DNA of 64,000 nt, taken from contig JAHZBZ010000005.1 of the NCBI GenBank assembly GCA_019423125.1, positions 56,885 through 120,884 of the forward strand, written 5' to 3'. The first letter of the stretch is position 1. Each line of letters opens with the position of its first letter. The translations under genes and the position numbers were made by a program. Under the pieces are notes generated by a model. The model was given only the letters and a program-made list of their open reading frames with translations. It was not told the origin of the DNA and made no database searches. Origin of the DNA: Bacillota bacterium. GTDB taxonomy: Bacteria > Bacillota > Clostridia > Christensenellales > Borkfalkiaceae. Positions 26,886 through 37,000 of this stretch are shown here, piece after piece.

Positions 26886-29144
26886 TTATGCGCCTGCCTC
26901 TGCCTTAGTCCAGCTGACATCGGAGACCTTGACGGTCAGCGCCTTGGCGGCCGCGCGCATCTGCATGTCGAACGAGGAAACATCCCCTTCCAGCTTGAAG
27001 GTGACGCTGACCTCGTTGTCGCCCGCATTCAGCTTGACCTCTTTCCCGTTGAGCGTGACCGTGCAGGCCGCGCTCGCGTTGATCTTGCAGGTCAGCGTAT
27101 AGGTGCTGCCCGCATAGAGGTCTGCGTTCTTATAGAAGAGCTGCGTGCAGTAGTCGACGGATCCGCCCGAATAGGTCAGAACGATCGCGCCGCTTTGGTC
27201 GATCTCGTGCGCGGTGAGGGAGACGACATCGCCGCAGCCCCAGCTCGCATCCTGCACATACCAATACGTCCAGACGTCTTCGCCCATCGTCGCCTCGTCG
27301 CCGTTTGCAAGCGTCGTCATGTCGGGCTCGTAGACGGTTCCGACGGGATCGGGATCGACGATCACGACCGTCTCGACCTCTTCCCATGCAAAGTCGGAGA
27401 ATACGAAGGTGCCGGAATTGATGTCGATGCCGCCCGCAGAGCTTCCGAACTGCACGGACACGGACGCGCCCGAGCCTTCGGTGTACTCGACGACGATCTC
27501 GTTGTCGCCCTTGACCAGCTTGATCACCGTTCCGTTGACGGTGATCGTGCCGTCCGCGGGCGAATTGACGTTCATCGTCAGGCTGTATTTCTGCCCTTCC
27601 GTCAGCGTGAGGTTCTTGTAGAAGAGCTGGGTGTTGTAGAAGTTGTTGCCCTTGTTCGCGATCAGCCGCACGGTCAGCGTGCCGTTGTCATAGGAGACGA
27701 CGGGGTTCTCCTTGTTGTCCTCCGCATAGTACTCCCACCAGTAATACCAGGTGTACGGGTCTGCGACCGCGTCGCCCTCGACCGCGTAGGTCACGCCGTA
27801 TTTGACGCCCCCTTCGTTCTTGACGGTATAGGAGGCGGAGCCGTCCGACCAGTCGGAATCCACATAGTGTGCGGGATCGGCGGAAAGCGCCATGACCTTG
27901 ACCGCATAAGTGCCGTTCGGCACGCGGGAAGTATCCAGCTTGCCGCCGCTCTGCACGGAGGTCGCCCAGACGAGCGCATCATCGGAATAGAAACCGAGCC
28001 TGTAACCGCTGACGAGCCCTTCTTCATTGGTGTCGGTGACGGTGACAGTGCCGTCCGACGCGACGGAGACGGAGGGAGTCGCGAGCTTATCGGGGGTATA
28101 CTCCGTCCACGAGATCTTGGAGACGGTGACCGTCGCGGCCGCGACCATCGAATTGTCCGACTGCGCGCCCATGAGCAGGAACACAGCCGAAGAGAGGTTG
28201 GTGTAGTTGCCCGAGGGGTAGATGGTCAGATCGTCGTCGCACAGGAAGTCGACGGAGACGGTGTTTTCCCCTTCTTTGAGCTCGATCTCGCTGCCGTTGA
28301 GGGTGACGAGCGCATCCGTGTCGATGTCGATCTTGCAGTTGAGGGTGTAGTAGCTGCCCGCCTTCAGATCGCTTGTCCTGTAGAACAACTGCATGCCGAA
28401 GTAGCTGTTGCCCGACGACGTGTAGGAGAAGGTGACCGAACCCGCCTCGGAATCCTCCGAATCGCCGAGATATTCGGGCTTTTCGGTCAGCGTGACGACG
28501 GAACCGTTGTAGTTCTGGTCGTTCCAGTAGCCCCAGGTGTTGTCCGGGCACTTGTTCTGCTCGTAGTTTTTGAGTTCATACCAGCCCGCAGGCGCGTTTT
28601 CATAGGTGACGGTGAGCGTGCAGGTCGCGCGCGCACCCGAATCGGTCGTCGCGATGACGGTGGTCTCTCCGGGGAATACGCCCGTGACTTTGCCGCCGTC
28701 GACGGTCGCGATGCTCACATCGCCCGACGACCACTTGATCGCGGAGCCGTCCGAAGCGGTCGCGCTGAGCGTGATCTGTTCGCCGCGCTCGACGGTCGCA
28801 GTCTCGGAAAGGCCGCTGATGGTCACTACCTCCTTTGCCTTGACGGTGACGGCACAGGTCGCCGTCACGTCTCCGCTCTTTGCGGTGATGGTCGCGCTTC
28901 CCTCGCCCTGCGCGGTGACAGAGCCGCGCGAACTGACCGTCGCGACGCTCTCGTTGTCCGAAGACCAGGTGACGGAAGAACCGTCGGAAGCGGTCGCGAC
29001 CAACGCCTCACTCTCGCCGACCGTGAGTTCGAGCGTCGTCTCGGAAAGGGTGATCGTCACGTCGCCCCCGCTGCACGCGACCAGCGAAAACGTCAGCGCT
29101 GCGGCAAGAAGCAGCGTGAGGAATGAAAAGACTCTCTTTTTCAT
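26886..29144 (-). CDS. Secreted lipoprotein with two BIG2 and three CBM4/16-like modules
   Basis: 752 residues from the ATG at 29144 (GGAGG six bases upstream). Lipobox SLVAC follows a signal peptide. Two bacterial Ig-like group 2 domains (about 27-190, SSVTWSSDNESVATV and AIKWSSGDVSIATV) are followed by three related ~150-residue beta-sandwich modules (about 205-370, 440-600, 620-750). Each has a WGYW/WYYW/WTYW aromatic patch, a QLFYK/R motif and GD/GE-NEV/NTV near the end, as in CBM4/CBM16-type domains. No catalytic domain is seen. It lies between the GH16 and GH3 genes and is likely a surface glycan-binding protein that holds beta-glucan near these enzymes. Confidence 0.8.
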   Translation of the reverse strand: MKKRVFSFLTLLLAAALTFSLVACSGGDVTITLSETTLELTVGESEALVATASDGSSVTWSSDNESVATVSSRGSVTAQGEGSATITAKSGDVTATCAVTVKAKEVVTISGLSETATVERGEQITLSATASDGSAIKWSSGDVSIATVDGGKVTGVFPGETTVIATTDSGARATCTLTVTYENAPAGWYELKNYEQNKCPDNTWGYWNDQNYNGSVVTLTEKPEYLGDSEDSEAGSVTFSYTSSGNSYFGMQLFYRTSDLKAGSYYTLNCKIDIDTDALVTLNGSEIELKEGENTVSVDFLCDDDLTIYPSGNYTNLSSAVFLLMGAQSDNSMVAAATVTVSKISWTEYTPDKLATPSVSVASDGTVTVTDTNEEGLVSGYRLGFYSDDALVWATSVQSGGKLDTSRVPNGTYAVKVMALSADPAHYVDSDWSDGSASYTVKNEGGVKYGVTYAVEGDAVADPYTWYYWWEYYAEDNKENPVVSYDNGTLTVRLIANKGNNFYNTQLFYKNLTLTEGQKYSLTMNVNSPADGTITVNGTVIKLVKGDNEIVVEYTEGSGASVSVQFGSSAGGIDINSGTFVFSDFAWEEVETVVIVDPDPVGTVYEPDMTTLANGDEATMGEDVWTYWYVQDASWGCGDVVSLTAHEIDQSGAIVLTYSGGSVDYCTQLFYKNADLYAGSTYTLTCKINASAACTVTLNGKEVKLNAGDNEVSVTFKLEGDVSSFDMQMRAAAKALTVKVSDVSWTKAEAGA

Positions 29145-29200
29145 ACATACCTCCAAAAATTTTTCTATATCCGACGGTCCATAGACCATCTTCTATCTTA

Positions 29201-30328
29201 TTATTGGTAAACGCGCACGTAATCTATGCACATGCTCGCACAGACAAAGTCTTCCGAGGGGCTTGTTCCGCCGTCGTAATTTCCGCCCACGGCGAGGTTG
29301 AACAGGATGTAGAAATCCTTGTCGAAGGGCGCATACGGGTTTTCCTGCTTGGAAACGGATTCCGTCCACCAGCGCGCGTTTTCCACGCGGAAGACCTCTG
29401 CCCCGTCGATGAACCACGCGATATAGTCGGGCGTCCATTCCAGTCCGTAGACGTGCCACTCCTGCGTCGAGCCGGACACCTCGGTGCTGTTGGTCGCATA
29501 GGTACTCGTGCCCTTGTTGCCGAAGTGCAGCGTCTGGTCCGCGACATCCGAAAGGCGGCCCTTCGCCTCCATGATGTCGATCTCGCCGTTTGCCGCCCAC
29601 CAGCCGTACTCGTTGTTGTCGTTTTCCGTGCCCGACGGCTGCGGCAGCATCCAGAAGGCGGGCCACATCCCCGCCTCGGCGGGCGTCTGCATGCGCGCCT
29701 CGATGTAGCCGTAGGTGAAACTGAATTTGTCGCGCGTGAGGATGCGCCCGGAAGAATAGCTGCGTCCCTCGGGCATGGGCTCTTTCGTCGCCGTGATGGT
29801 CAGAACGCCGTCGGCGACGCGCACCGCGTCCTGCGTGTAATATTGCAGCTCGTTGTTGCCCCAATAGAGCGGACCCGTCGAGGAGCCGTAAGTGTCGCGC
29901 ACGCCCGTTTGGAAGCCCCATTTTTCGCTGTCTATGGCATCGCCGTCAAATTCGTCGTGCCATACGAGGGTATACCCCTCTACAGCGGGAGCGGAGAGCA
30001 CGACCACAAGACAAGACGCCTGCGCCTTGCCTCCCGCTGACGAGGCGGTCACGACCGCTTCGCCCTCCGATATCGCCTTTACCTTTCCCTCTGCGGAGAC
30101 GGACGCGACTTCGGGCGCGGATGAACTCCATCCGACCGCCTTTGCATCCGATGCGACAGCAGTGAGCTGCGCCTCATCGCCCGCCGCAAGGACGAGCTGC
30201 TCCTCGGAGATGTTGATAAAGACTTGTTTTTCTCCTTCCAAGACCGAACACGCGCAAATCACAAAAAGAGCGACCACACTGACCGCAAGTGAAAACAACA
30301 ACTTTCCGCATCGTTTTGCTACCGACAT
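29201..30328 (-). CDS. GH16 beta-1,3(4)-glucanase (laminarinase-like), lipid-anchored
   Basis: 375 residues from the ATG at 30328 (GGAGG upstream). Lipobox VICAC (about residue 25), one BIG2 domain (about 35-115), then a GH16 jelly roll (about 125-375): YTLVWHDEFDGDAID, WGNNELQYYT, GYIEARMQTP, and the catalytic signature GEIDIMEAKG near 250 with both Glu and the central Asp. It ends in the usual DYVRVYQ strand. GH16 enzymes with this ExDxxE motif cut beta-1,3- or mixed-linked beta-glucans by a retaining mechanism. First gene of the operon GH16, CBM lipoprotein, GH3; controlled by a promoter with LytTR-type repeats. Confidence 0.92.
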   Translation of the reverse strand: MSVAKRCGKLLFSLAVSVVALFVICACSVLEGEKQVFINISEEQLVLAAGDEAQLTAVASDAKAVGWSSSAPEVASVSAEGKVKAISEGEAVVTASSAGGKAQASCLVVVLSAPAVEGYTLVWHDEFDGDAIDSEKWGFQTGVRDTYGSSTGPLYWGNNELQYYTQDAVRVADGVLTITATKEPMPEGRSYSSGRILTRDKFSFTYGYIEARMQTPAEAGMWPAFWMLPQPSGTENDNNEYGWWAANGEIDIMEAKGRLSDVADQTLHFGNKGTSTYATNSTEVSGSTQEWHVYGLEWTPDYIAWFIDGAEVFRVENARWWTESVSKQENPYAPFDKDFYILFNLAVGGNYDGGTSPSEDFVCASMCIDYVRVYQ

Positions 30329-30389
30329 CGGATCCTCCGTTTGTCTTCTTTTCTCTTTCACGCTTTCGCGTGCCCCCAGTTCTTTTGCA

Positions 30390-30457
30390 ATCATACCACA
30401 CAAACCCTCATTTGTTTCAAATCGTGCACACTCTGTCAAAAAGCGTGCAAGTTCTGT
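30390..30457 (-). promoter_or_regulatory. GH16 operon promoter with paired direct repeats (putative LytTR site)
   Basis: On the minus strand ACAGAACTT (30449-30457) and ACAGAGTGT (30428-30436) start 21 bases apart and are both followed by GCACG. Seven bases later comes TTGAAA (30415-30420), then a 19-base spacer and an extended -10 TGG-TATGAT (30390-30395). The same ACAGA...TGCACG motif occurs upstream of the GH3 operon at 40938. Confidence 0.65.
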
Positions 30458-30560
30458 CGTTCTGCCTTTCCGCACACGTCTGCAGTACAGACTGTGCAAA
30501 AAAGACTTCTTTCATACAAAAACGATGCGGCATTCCCTCACGCAAAGCTCCGCCGGGCGA

Positions 30561-30599
30561 AAAAAGCGGCGCGGAAGAAGGCACTTTCTTCCGCGCCGC
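30561..30599 (-). terminator. Intrinsic terminator, second of a tandem pair
   Basis: A 14-bp perfect stem (30586-30599 with 30566-30579) followed by TTTTT on the minus strand. It insulates the GH16 operon from the long operon upstream. Nothing else but the promoter is seen in 30329-30560. Confidence 0.88.
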
Positions 30600-30615
30600 C
30601 CCGCAAACCGCAGGC

Positions 30616-30649
30616 AAAAATAAAGAGCGCCCCGAAAACGGAGCGCTCT
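30616..30649 (-). terminator. Intrinsic terminator, first of a tandem pair
   Basis: Stem of 10 pairs with one mismatch (30639-30649 with 30624-30634), loop TTTT, followed by TTATTTTT on the minus strand; 39 bases after the stop of the gene at 30688. Confidence 0.85.
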
Positions 30650-30687
30650 TCCCCTCGTTACCGAGGTTTATTTGGAGGAGATAAATG

Positions 30688-33273
30688 TCAGAAGGTCACG
30701 CGGATCGCCTCGCTCAGCGGGCTGTCCTGAATGCCCGCTTCGATGCCCGCCTGGTTCACGCGAAGGCGCGCCACGATGGTGATGGTCGTGCCCGTCGGGA
30801 TCTGGTATCCGAGCGCATTGAACAGCTTGATCAGGACGTTGACTCTCGTCCAGACGTTGGTATAGCCCTTTTCACCGCTGACCATCCAGCCGTGCGCCTT
30901 GTGCCCGCCGCTCGCGCCTTCGACCGTCGCCGTCACGTCCTGGACGCCTGCGTCGGTGTATTTCTTATCGGTCATCATTGTATTTTCCAAACCCTTTTCG
31001 ACGAGGGAACTGCCGCGGAAGTTGCGCACGTACGTGCCTTCCTTCGCTGTGCCCGTCTCCTTGACGGTTCGGAACCACTCGATCAAATTGTCCTCGGCGA
31101 CCTCCTCCCCTTCATAGAAGTACAGGTCATACGCACCGACGTACTTGTAGTTGAGAGATTTTCCGTACGCACAGACAACGCCATCCTTGCGCATAATCTG
31201 GATGGTACCGCCGCCCGTCATGTTTTCCAATGCGATCAGATTCGCAGGCGAGAGCATGTTCTGTTTGGACTTGTCGCCCGTGATCGTGCCGAACTCTTCG
31301 GAGTGAACGGACTCGGAATTTCGGATGATGTAATGCAGCTGTTCGTCCGTCGCGTCTTCTTTGACCGCCACCGAGAAGCCGAACCCGTAATCCACCTGAT
31401 CGTCTTCATTGTGATAGACGGGGAAATAAGGCTGCAATTCGGCAAGCGCGGGCACCTGCGCGCTTTCGTCATAGACGACGTCTTTGCGCACTTCTCCGAC
31501 TTTCGCACCCATTCCGTTGTAGACGGAGAAGACATACTCGAAGTTTTCCTTCATATAGGTCTGTACCGCTTCCGCGTCGACGTTCGCAAAATTTGTCTCG
31601 TCGATGACGACGCCGTTGACCTTGTGCTCCGGCATGCGCGAGGCGACCGCATACAGCACCTGCAGATAGTTGGCGCGCGAGCCGACGCCCGAAATAAGTC
31701 CTGTCTCCTGATCGAACGAGAGCGTCTTCATGCCCGCTTCGACCGCCGTCCCGTCCTTGTCGTACGCGGGGACGGAGAACATATCCGACTTGAGCGATTC
31801 CATCTTCTCATCCGCGCTCATGCGCAGGATGTTGGCGCTGACGACGATGGGATACATTCTCTGCGTCTCGGTCAGAACTTCATATGCCTCGTCCGCAGCG
31901 GTGATCTTGTCATGGGTCTCCTTGTCGGCGACGATCTCCTCGACAGGCGGGATCTCCCCTGCCGCACTGATAAACTCGGTGAGAACGGTGAGCTCTTCCG
32001 CCTTCGCGTCAAAGGCGGCTTTCGCGTCATCCACTTCGCCGATGCCCGACTCGTAGCCGTAAGTGTCGACCAGCGTCTGCCAATTTGTGCGCGCATCCTG
32101 CACCGCCGTTTCCGCCTCTTCCAACGAAGCAAAGATGTTGTAATCGATCGCCGCGACGGCGTCGAGGAAGGCCTTTTCCGCCTTTAGCTCGGGAAGTTTT
32201 TCCTTCGCCTGATCGAGAAGCGCCTTGAGTTCCGCGACGTTCTCGCGGTCCGCTTCGGGGATCTTCGCATAGTGCTCTTCCGCCGCCGCAAGCTTTTCTT
32301 CCAATGCGTCCGCCGTGGAAGGCAGGGTCAGCATCGCCTCGACGCCGTTCATGTCGCTCTCGAAGTCGGTCGCGAAGCGAACGCCGTTGTACTTTGCGCC
32401 GAGGGCCGTCCATGCGGTGCGCGACGCCTCCGTGACGGCATCCGCCGTCAGATTTGCCGCCTGCGCGACGATGTAGGCATTTTCCGCCTCGTCGAACGCG
32501 GCGTTGACGATCTCGTCGTAGAAGGGCGCACCTTCGCCGAATGCCAGGTCATACGCCTGCCCCGCCGCCTCGACCTTGGCGTCGAAGTCGGCGATCTTGA
32601 CATCCAGCTCTTCCTTCTTCGCGAGGTCGGCGCGGAGCACCACGCGCGCCTCGGCGACGCGCTCCAACGAACGGATGTCGTCCTCCGCCGAGGAGATCTG
32701 CGTGTATTTGTCCTGGGCGTCGGCGATCTTTCCCGTCCATTCGGTGTACAGCGTCTCGGCGTTGTTGTATTCGCCGACAGCCTCCACCGCCTGTATGTAG
32801 GCGTCGATCAGCGCGTTCTTCTCGTCCACGACCGTCTTCGCCCCGTCGATGGTCTTCTTCGCCGCCGTGACGTCGGCATCCGATGCGTAAGACGCGTCCA
32901 GCTTGATGAGCGCATCATACGCCGCGAGCGCCGCGTCCACCTTCTGCGTATAGGCGGAATAGACGGTGTAATCTCCGATCTCGCCCGCACTGTAGATCAC
33001 GGAAATAATGCCGTTGCAGAGCGCCGCATAGCCGTCCAGTTTCGCCTTCGCATCCTGCGCCGCGCGCTGTTCCGCCTCGCTCAGTCCGTAGTAGACGGTG
33101 TAAGCCCCGTTGATCGCATCGGCGCTGTCCTTGGTGACGGGAAGCGCGAGCTCTTCCACGGCCGCCGAAAAGTCCTTTGCCGTCTTTTCCGCATCCGTCC
33201 CGCCGCACGCCGTCAGCACGAGCGCCATGCACAGGACAGCCGCTGTCAAGACCGCCAAAATGCGTTTTTTCAT
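30688..33273 (-). CDS. Large secreted lipoprotein of unknown function (861 aa)
   Basis: Signal peptide with lipobox VLTAC (Cys22). Residues about 25-490 are helical, Ala/Glu/Asp-rich repeats of 60-90 residues with recurring 'AYDALIKLDASYA', 'AKKTIDGAKTVVD' type segments, like the helical FIVAR-type spacer domains of surface proteins. The last ~340 residues are a different, mixed domain (YASRMPEHKVNGVVID ... GWMVSGEKGYTNVWTRVNVLIKLF ... GTTITIVARLRV). No catalytic motif is recognised. It is the last gene of the operon with two GH3 enzymes and a small CBM-like lipoprotein, so a surface role in glycan capture is a guess from context. Confidence 0.8.
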   Translation of the reverse strand: MKKRILAVLTAAVLCMALVLTACGGTDAEKTAKDFSAAVEELALPVTKDSADAINGAYTVYYGLSEAEQRAAQDAKAKLDGYAALCNGIISVIYSAGEIGDYTVYSAYTQKVDAALAAYDALIKLDASYASDADVTAAKKTIDGAKTVVDEKNALIDAYIQAVEAVGEYNNAETLYTEWTGKIADAQDKYTQISSAEDDIRSLERVAEARVVLRADLAKKEELDVKIADFDAKVEAAGQAYDLAFGEGAPFYDEIVNAAFDEAENAYIVAQAANLTADAVTEASRTAWTALGAKYNGVRFATDFESDMNGVEAMLTLPSTADALEEKLAAAEEHYAKIPEADRENVAELKALLDQAKEKLPELKAEKAFLDAVAAIDYNIFASLEEAETAVQDARTNWQTLVDTYGYESGIGEVDDAKAAFDAKAEELTVLTEFISAAGEIPPVEEIVADKETHDKITAADEAYEVLTETQRMYPIVVSANILRMSADEKMESLKSDMFSVPAYDKDGTAVEAGMKTLSFDQETGLISGVGSRANYLQVLYAVASRMPEHKVNGVVIDETNFANVDAEAVQTYMKENFEYVFSVYNGMGAKVGEVRKDVVYDESAQVPALAELQPYFPVYHNEDDQVDYGFGFSVAVKEDATDEQLHYIIRNSESVHSEEFGTITGDKSKQNMLSPANLIALENMTGGGTIQIMRKDGVVCAYGKSLNYKYVGAYDLYFYEGEEVAEDNLIEWFRTVKETGTAKEGTYVRNFRGSSLVEKGLENTMMTDKKYTDAGVQDVTATVEGASGGHKAHGWMVSGEKGYTNVWTRVNVLIKLFNALGYQIPTGTTITIVARLRVNQAGIEAGIQDSPLSEAIRVTF

Positions 33274-33306
33274 AATTTCCTCCTTATTTTTTATACTCCC
33301 CGCGCA

Positions 33307-33993
33307 TCAGCCACCGAACTGATCGAGGTTGTCGGTGCGGGGCGACCAGGTGAGCTTTGCGCTTGTCGTGATCTGGATGCAGTCCACCATCGGCGCAGTC
33401 GCGCGGGTGGTGCCGCCCATGGAGATGTCGTTGCTGGAGATGAGCCTGACGACGTTCGTCCCCTGTTTGAGCGCGAGGTTGGTCGCGACGGTGTACTGCT
33501 CGAACTCGTACAGCTCGCCCGGGCTTGCGGGGATGTCGTAGAACACGATGGGCTCGTACTGCACCGCCGTGCCGTTCAGCTCGACGGTGTAGATGTCGGG
33601 CGAGAGGGTCAGCGAGCCGTCCGTCGAATACTCCGCGCCCTCCGTGGAGAGGCTGAGGATGAGCTTTGCATCCTCCACGTCGCGGTCGGAGGTGATCTCA
33701 AATGTCAGTGCGGTGTCTTCCACATAGAGATAGGTCACATAATAGCCGCTGATCGTCTTCCAGTCCATGTCGTCGTCTTCCCAGTCCTTGACGATCATGC
33801 CGATGCCGCTCTCGCCGCCCGACCAACCCTCGCCTTCGACGTCGTCCAGGTCGGTGAGCGCCGCGGCAAAGGTGTACGTCTCCGATCCGGGAGGATCGTC
33901 GTCCCCGCCGCAGCCCGCGAGCGCGGCGACGGTACCCGTGAGGGCAAGAGACAGACAGACAAACAGCGCGATTTTCTTTTTCAGTTCTTTCAT
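33307..33993 (-). CDS. Secreted lipoprotein with a CBM6/35-like sandwich
   Basis: 228 residues: signal peptide with lipobox ALAGC (Cys28), then one beta-rich domain with the running order typical of CBM6/CBM35-type modules (YVEDTALTFEITSDRDVEDAKLILSLS ... LALKQGTNVVRLISSN ... MVDCIQITTSAKLTW). The same 'glycine-rich, NVVRL, AP-MVD-I-I' arrangement occurs in the esterase at 18083. No catalytic residues are seen. Thirty-three bases separate it from the 861-residue lipoprotein and 90 from the upstream GH3 gene. Probable glycan-binding lipoprotein; family assignment moderate. Confidence 0.7.
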   Translation of the reverse strand: MKELKKKIALFVCLSLALTGTVAALAGCGGDDDPPGSETYTFAAALTDLDDVEGEGWSGGESGIGMIVKDWEDDDMDWKTISGYYVTYLYVEDTALTFEITSDRDVEDAKLILSLSTEGAEYSTDGSLTLSPDIYTVELNGTAVQYEPIVFYDIPASPGELYEFEQYTVATNLALKQGTNVVRLISSNDISMGGTTRATAPMVDCIQITTSAKLTWSPRTDNLDQFGG

Positions 33994-34083
33994 AAAAGCT
34001 CCTTGTTGTCCGGGCGGACGAAAACGTCAAACCGCCGCCGCCCGGAACAGATTATTCCGCGGTTTTTGCGTGCTCCGAGGGGA

Positions 34084-37000
34084 TCAGTCCTTTCCTGTCC
34101 GTCTCTTTTTCAGTGCGGTCGCCGCCGCCGCGAGAAGCGCCGCCGCCGCAATGCCCGCCGCGGAGAACGCGACCGAGGAAGCACAACCGCCGCCCGTCTC
34201 GTCTTTCTCCGTCTCCGCGGGCGTCCACTTCGCATACAGCGTCATGTCCGCCGTGATCTGTCTGCCGAAATCCATTTCCGCCTTGCAGTATGTATCGCGG
34301 TACCATCCCTCGAACACGTATCCATCGCGCACCGGAATGAACACAGGTTCCGCGAGATAACCGTTCTCGTCCGTCGTCGCACGGAAGACGTCGAATACGC
34401 CGTCATAGTTCATGTCAAAGGTGACGGTAAAGGTCGTCTCGGGGATCCACTTCGCGTAGAAAGTGCGGTCGCGGTCCATGAGGATGTTCGCAAAGTCTGC
34501 CGCGGTGTCGCACTCCTCTTCCAGATACCATCCGCCGAACCTGAATCCCGCGCGGGAAGGTTCATAGGGCGGCGGCACCGCCGCGGTATCCCTCTTGATC
34601 AGGAAGCTTCCCGCCTCGGGCGCCCCCGGATAGTTGAGGTTGAAGATCGCCGCGAACTGGTCTGCGTCGGTTATATACGCACAAATCTGCGTATATCCCT
34701 CGACGGGTTTGGAAAAGTCCACTTTCTCGGTGTAAGTCTCGTCCGTGTACCAGCCCGCGAAGCGTTTGCCCTCGGGCACGACGGGCGTCTTTTCGGGCTC
34801 GGAGATAATCGTGCCCTTTACGACGTTGTAACCCTCGTCGGGCGTTACGCCGTCGTTGTAGCGGATGGAGACATACGCCCCGACCAGATCGCTGTCCTCG
34901 ACCGACTGCATCTGGTTGGAGTTTGCCGCGACGTACAGCGAATACATCGCCGTCGTGCGCACCCAGTACCACTGCGTAGGGCTGTCCAGCGTGAAAGGCC
35001 CTGCCGCAACCTTCGCAGTGTAAGAAGTCGTCTGAATGTTCCCGTTTTCGGGGGTCGTGTTCTCTTTGCCGTTGCACACCCAGTCGGTCACCGTCAGCGA
35101 AGAAGGCACCATCACCTTGTTGGTCGCCGCATCGTAATAGCCGTCGAGGATTCGCCCGTCAAACCACGGCTCCTCGCCGCGCTTCTGGTTGGCGAGCTGT
35201 CCGAGGAAGGTCGCACCGCTGCGGATGAGCAGGTCGGCGTTCGTCATCTGCGTCCTGCCGCTCGCGACGGGAGCCCCTTGGACCAGGTCGGTGACGGACA
35301 CGCCTTCATATCCCCATTCGTTGCATGGAACCGTGATATTGAGCTGGAAGTTGTTCTGCGTCGCGTACAGACCGAGCTTGCCGTGCGATTTCATCATGCC
35401 GTTGAGGTTGCCGTACTCGACCGCATACTCGAACTGACGCAGGTACACCTCGCGAAGCGCCTGCTCGTTGCACCAGACGCTGATGCCGCCGTTCTGGTTG
35501 CGCGACGTATCCTGATCGTTCACGACATAGTGTTTCGCGTAGACGTGCATGCCCATTTCCGTCGTGCCCTTGATGACCGCAGCTGCGATCAGGCCGCCCT
35601 GCACACCGTCCTGCGAATAGTACTCGAAGTTGCGACCGCCGAACGGACTGCGATGGGTATTCAGACCGGGACCGTACCAACCGTTGACAAACGCGCCGTT
35701 GGTCTCGATGAGCATGCCCTCCATGCCGATGTGCAGACCCTGTTCATAGCACAATTCCTTATTATAAGTGCTCGCCACGATCGTTGCGCTGCACCAGAAA
35801 GTTCCGCTCTGCCCGCCGTTGTGCTTGTTGCGCAGCTGGGCGGGGCCGTCCACGTCAAAGGTCAGAGGTTTGCCGATGCAGTTGATCGCAGGCGTGAGAT
35901 AATTGCACTGGGTGAGAAGATTGGTCATCTCCGACCAGGTGAGCTGGTTCATGAATTCCACCCACAGCGGGTCGTCGATGGGAACACCCGTCATGTCGGA
36001 GAGCTGGATCTCGCAGACGCGGTTGGGATCGGATCCCTTCGGCGCCTGTTTCCAGCCGCCCTCCACCTCGCCCGTCTGGCCGTAGCCGGGGATGTCCTCC
36101 GCCGTCTTGTACCACGGATCTGTGGGCTGGTCCTTGCACGCGCCGTAATACACCTGATCGAACAGCACCTTGACCGCCGCGTCAGAGTAGGTCAGCTCCC
36201 CTGTCGTGGGAGACTGCGGCTGAGCCCAATTGCTGCGGCTCACATACTTCGCGTCCTCTTTGGTGATGAACGTCTTTTCTCCCATCAGGTCGATCTCACG
36301 GCCGACGCGCGCGGTGTTGAACTCATCGTTCTGCGAGAAGACCGCCTTTGCAGTCTCTTCGCCGAAGCCCTTGTTGTAGTTGAGCGGATCGTCGATGCCG
36401 TCCTTGTTGTATTGAATGCCCGCACCGCTCACGCTGTACTCGACGAGGCAGCCGTCCGCCTTGTCGGTGTGCGAATCGCTGCGCAGGAGCACCTGATAGT
36501 TGCCGGGCTCCAGCTCGTAGCCCTGGAAGCCGTTTTCGTTGGCATCGTTCCAGTCAAAGGAAGCGAGATCGGAGATGTCGAACTCGATGTTGAGCGTCTG
36601 CTCCTCGCCCGGTTGCAGGAGTTTGGTCTTTTCAAAAGCGATCATGCTCACGTCCGACTTTTCGACGGGCGCCGTCTCCGCGTCGTAAGGCGCTCGGACG
36701 TATGCCTCGACGACGTCTTTGCCTGCAAAACGGCCCGTGTTCTTCACGGTGACGGGAACGGTGACGCGGTCGCCCGCCTGTTCCGCCGTGATCTCGCCCG
36801 AAAAGCTAGGCTCGCCGACCGTCCACGAGAAGGTCGTATAGCTCAGACCGTAACCGAAGGGGAACAGAACGCCGTTCGCGCGGTTGTAATAGGGATCGGA
36901 CGCCTGCGAGGCGAGCTTGCTCTGATTCGCCTCTTCCGCGTTGAAATACCCCTCTATCGTGCTCGCGGTCTCGTACCACTTATAGCCGACGTAAATGCCC

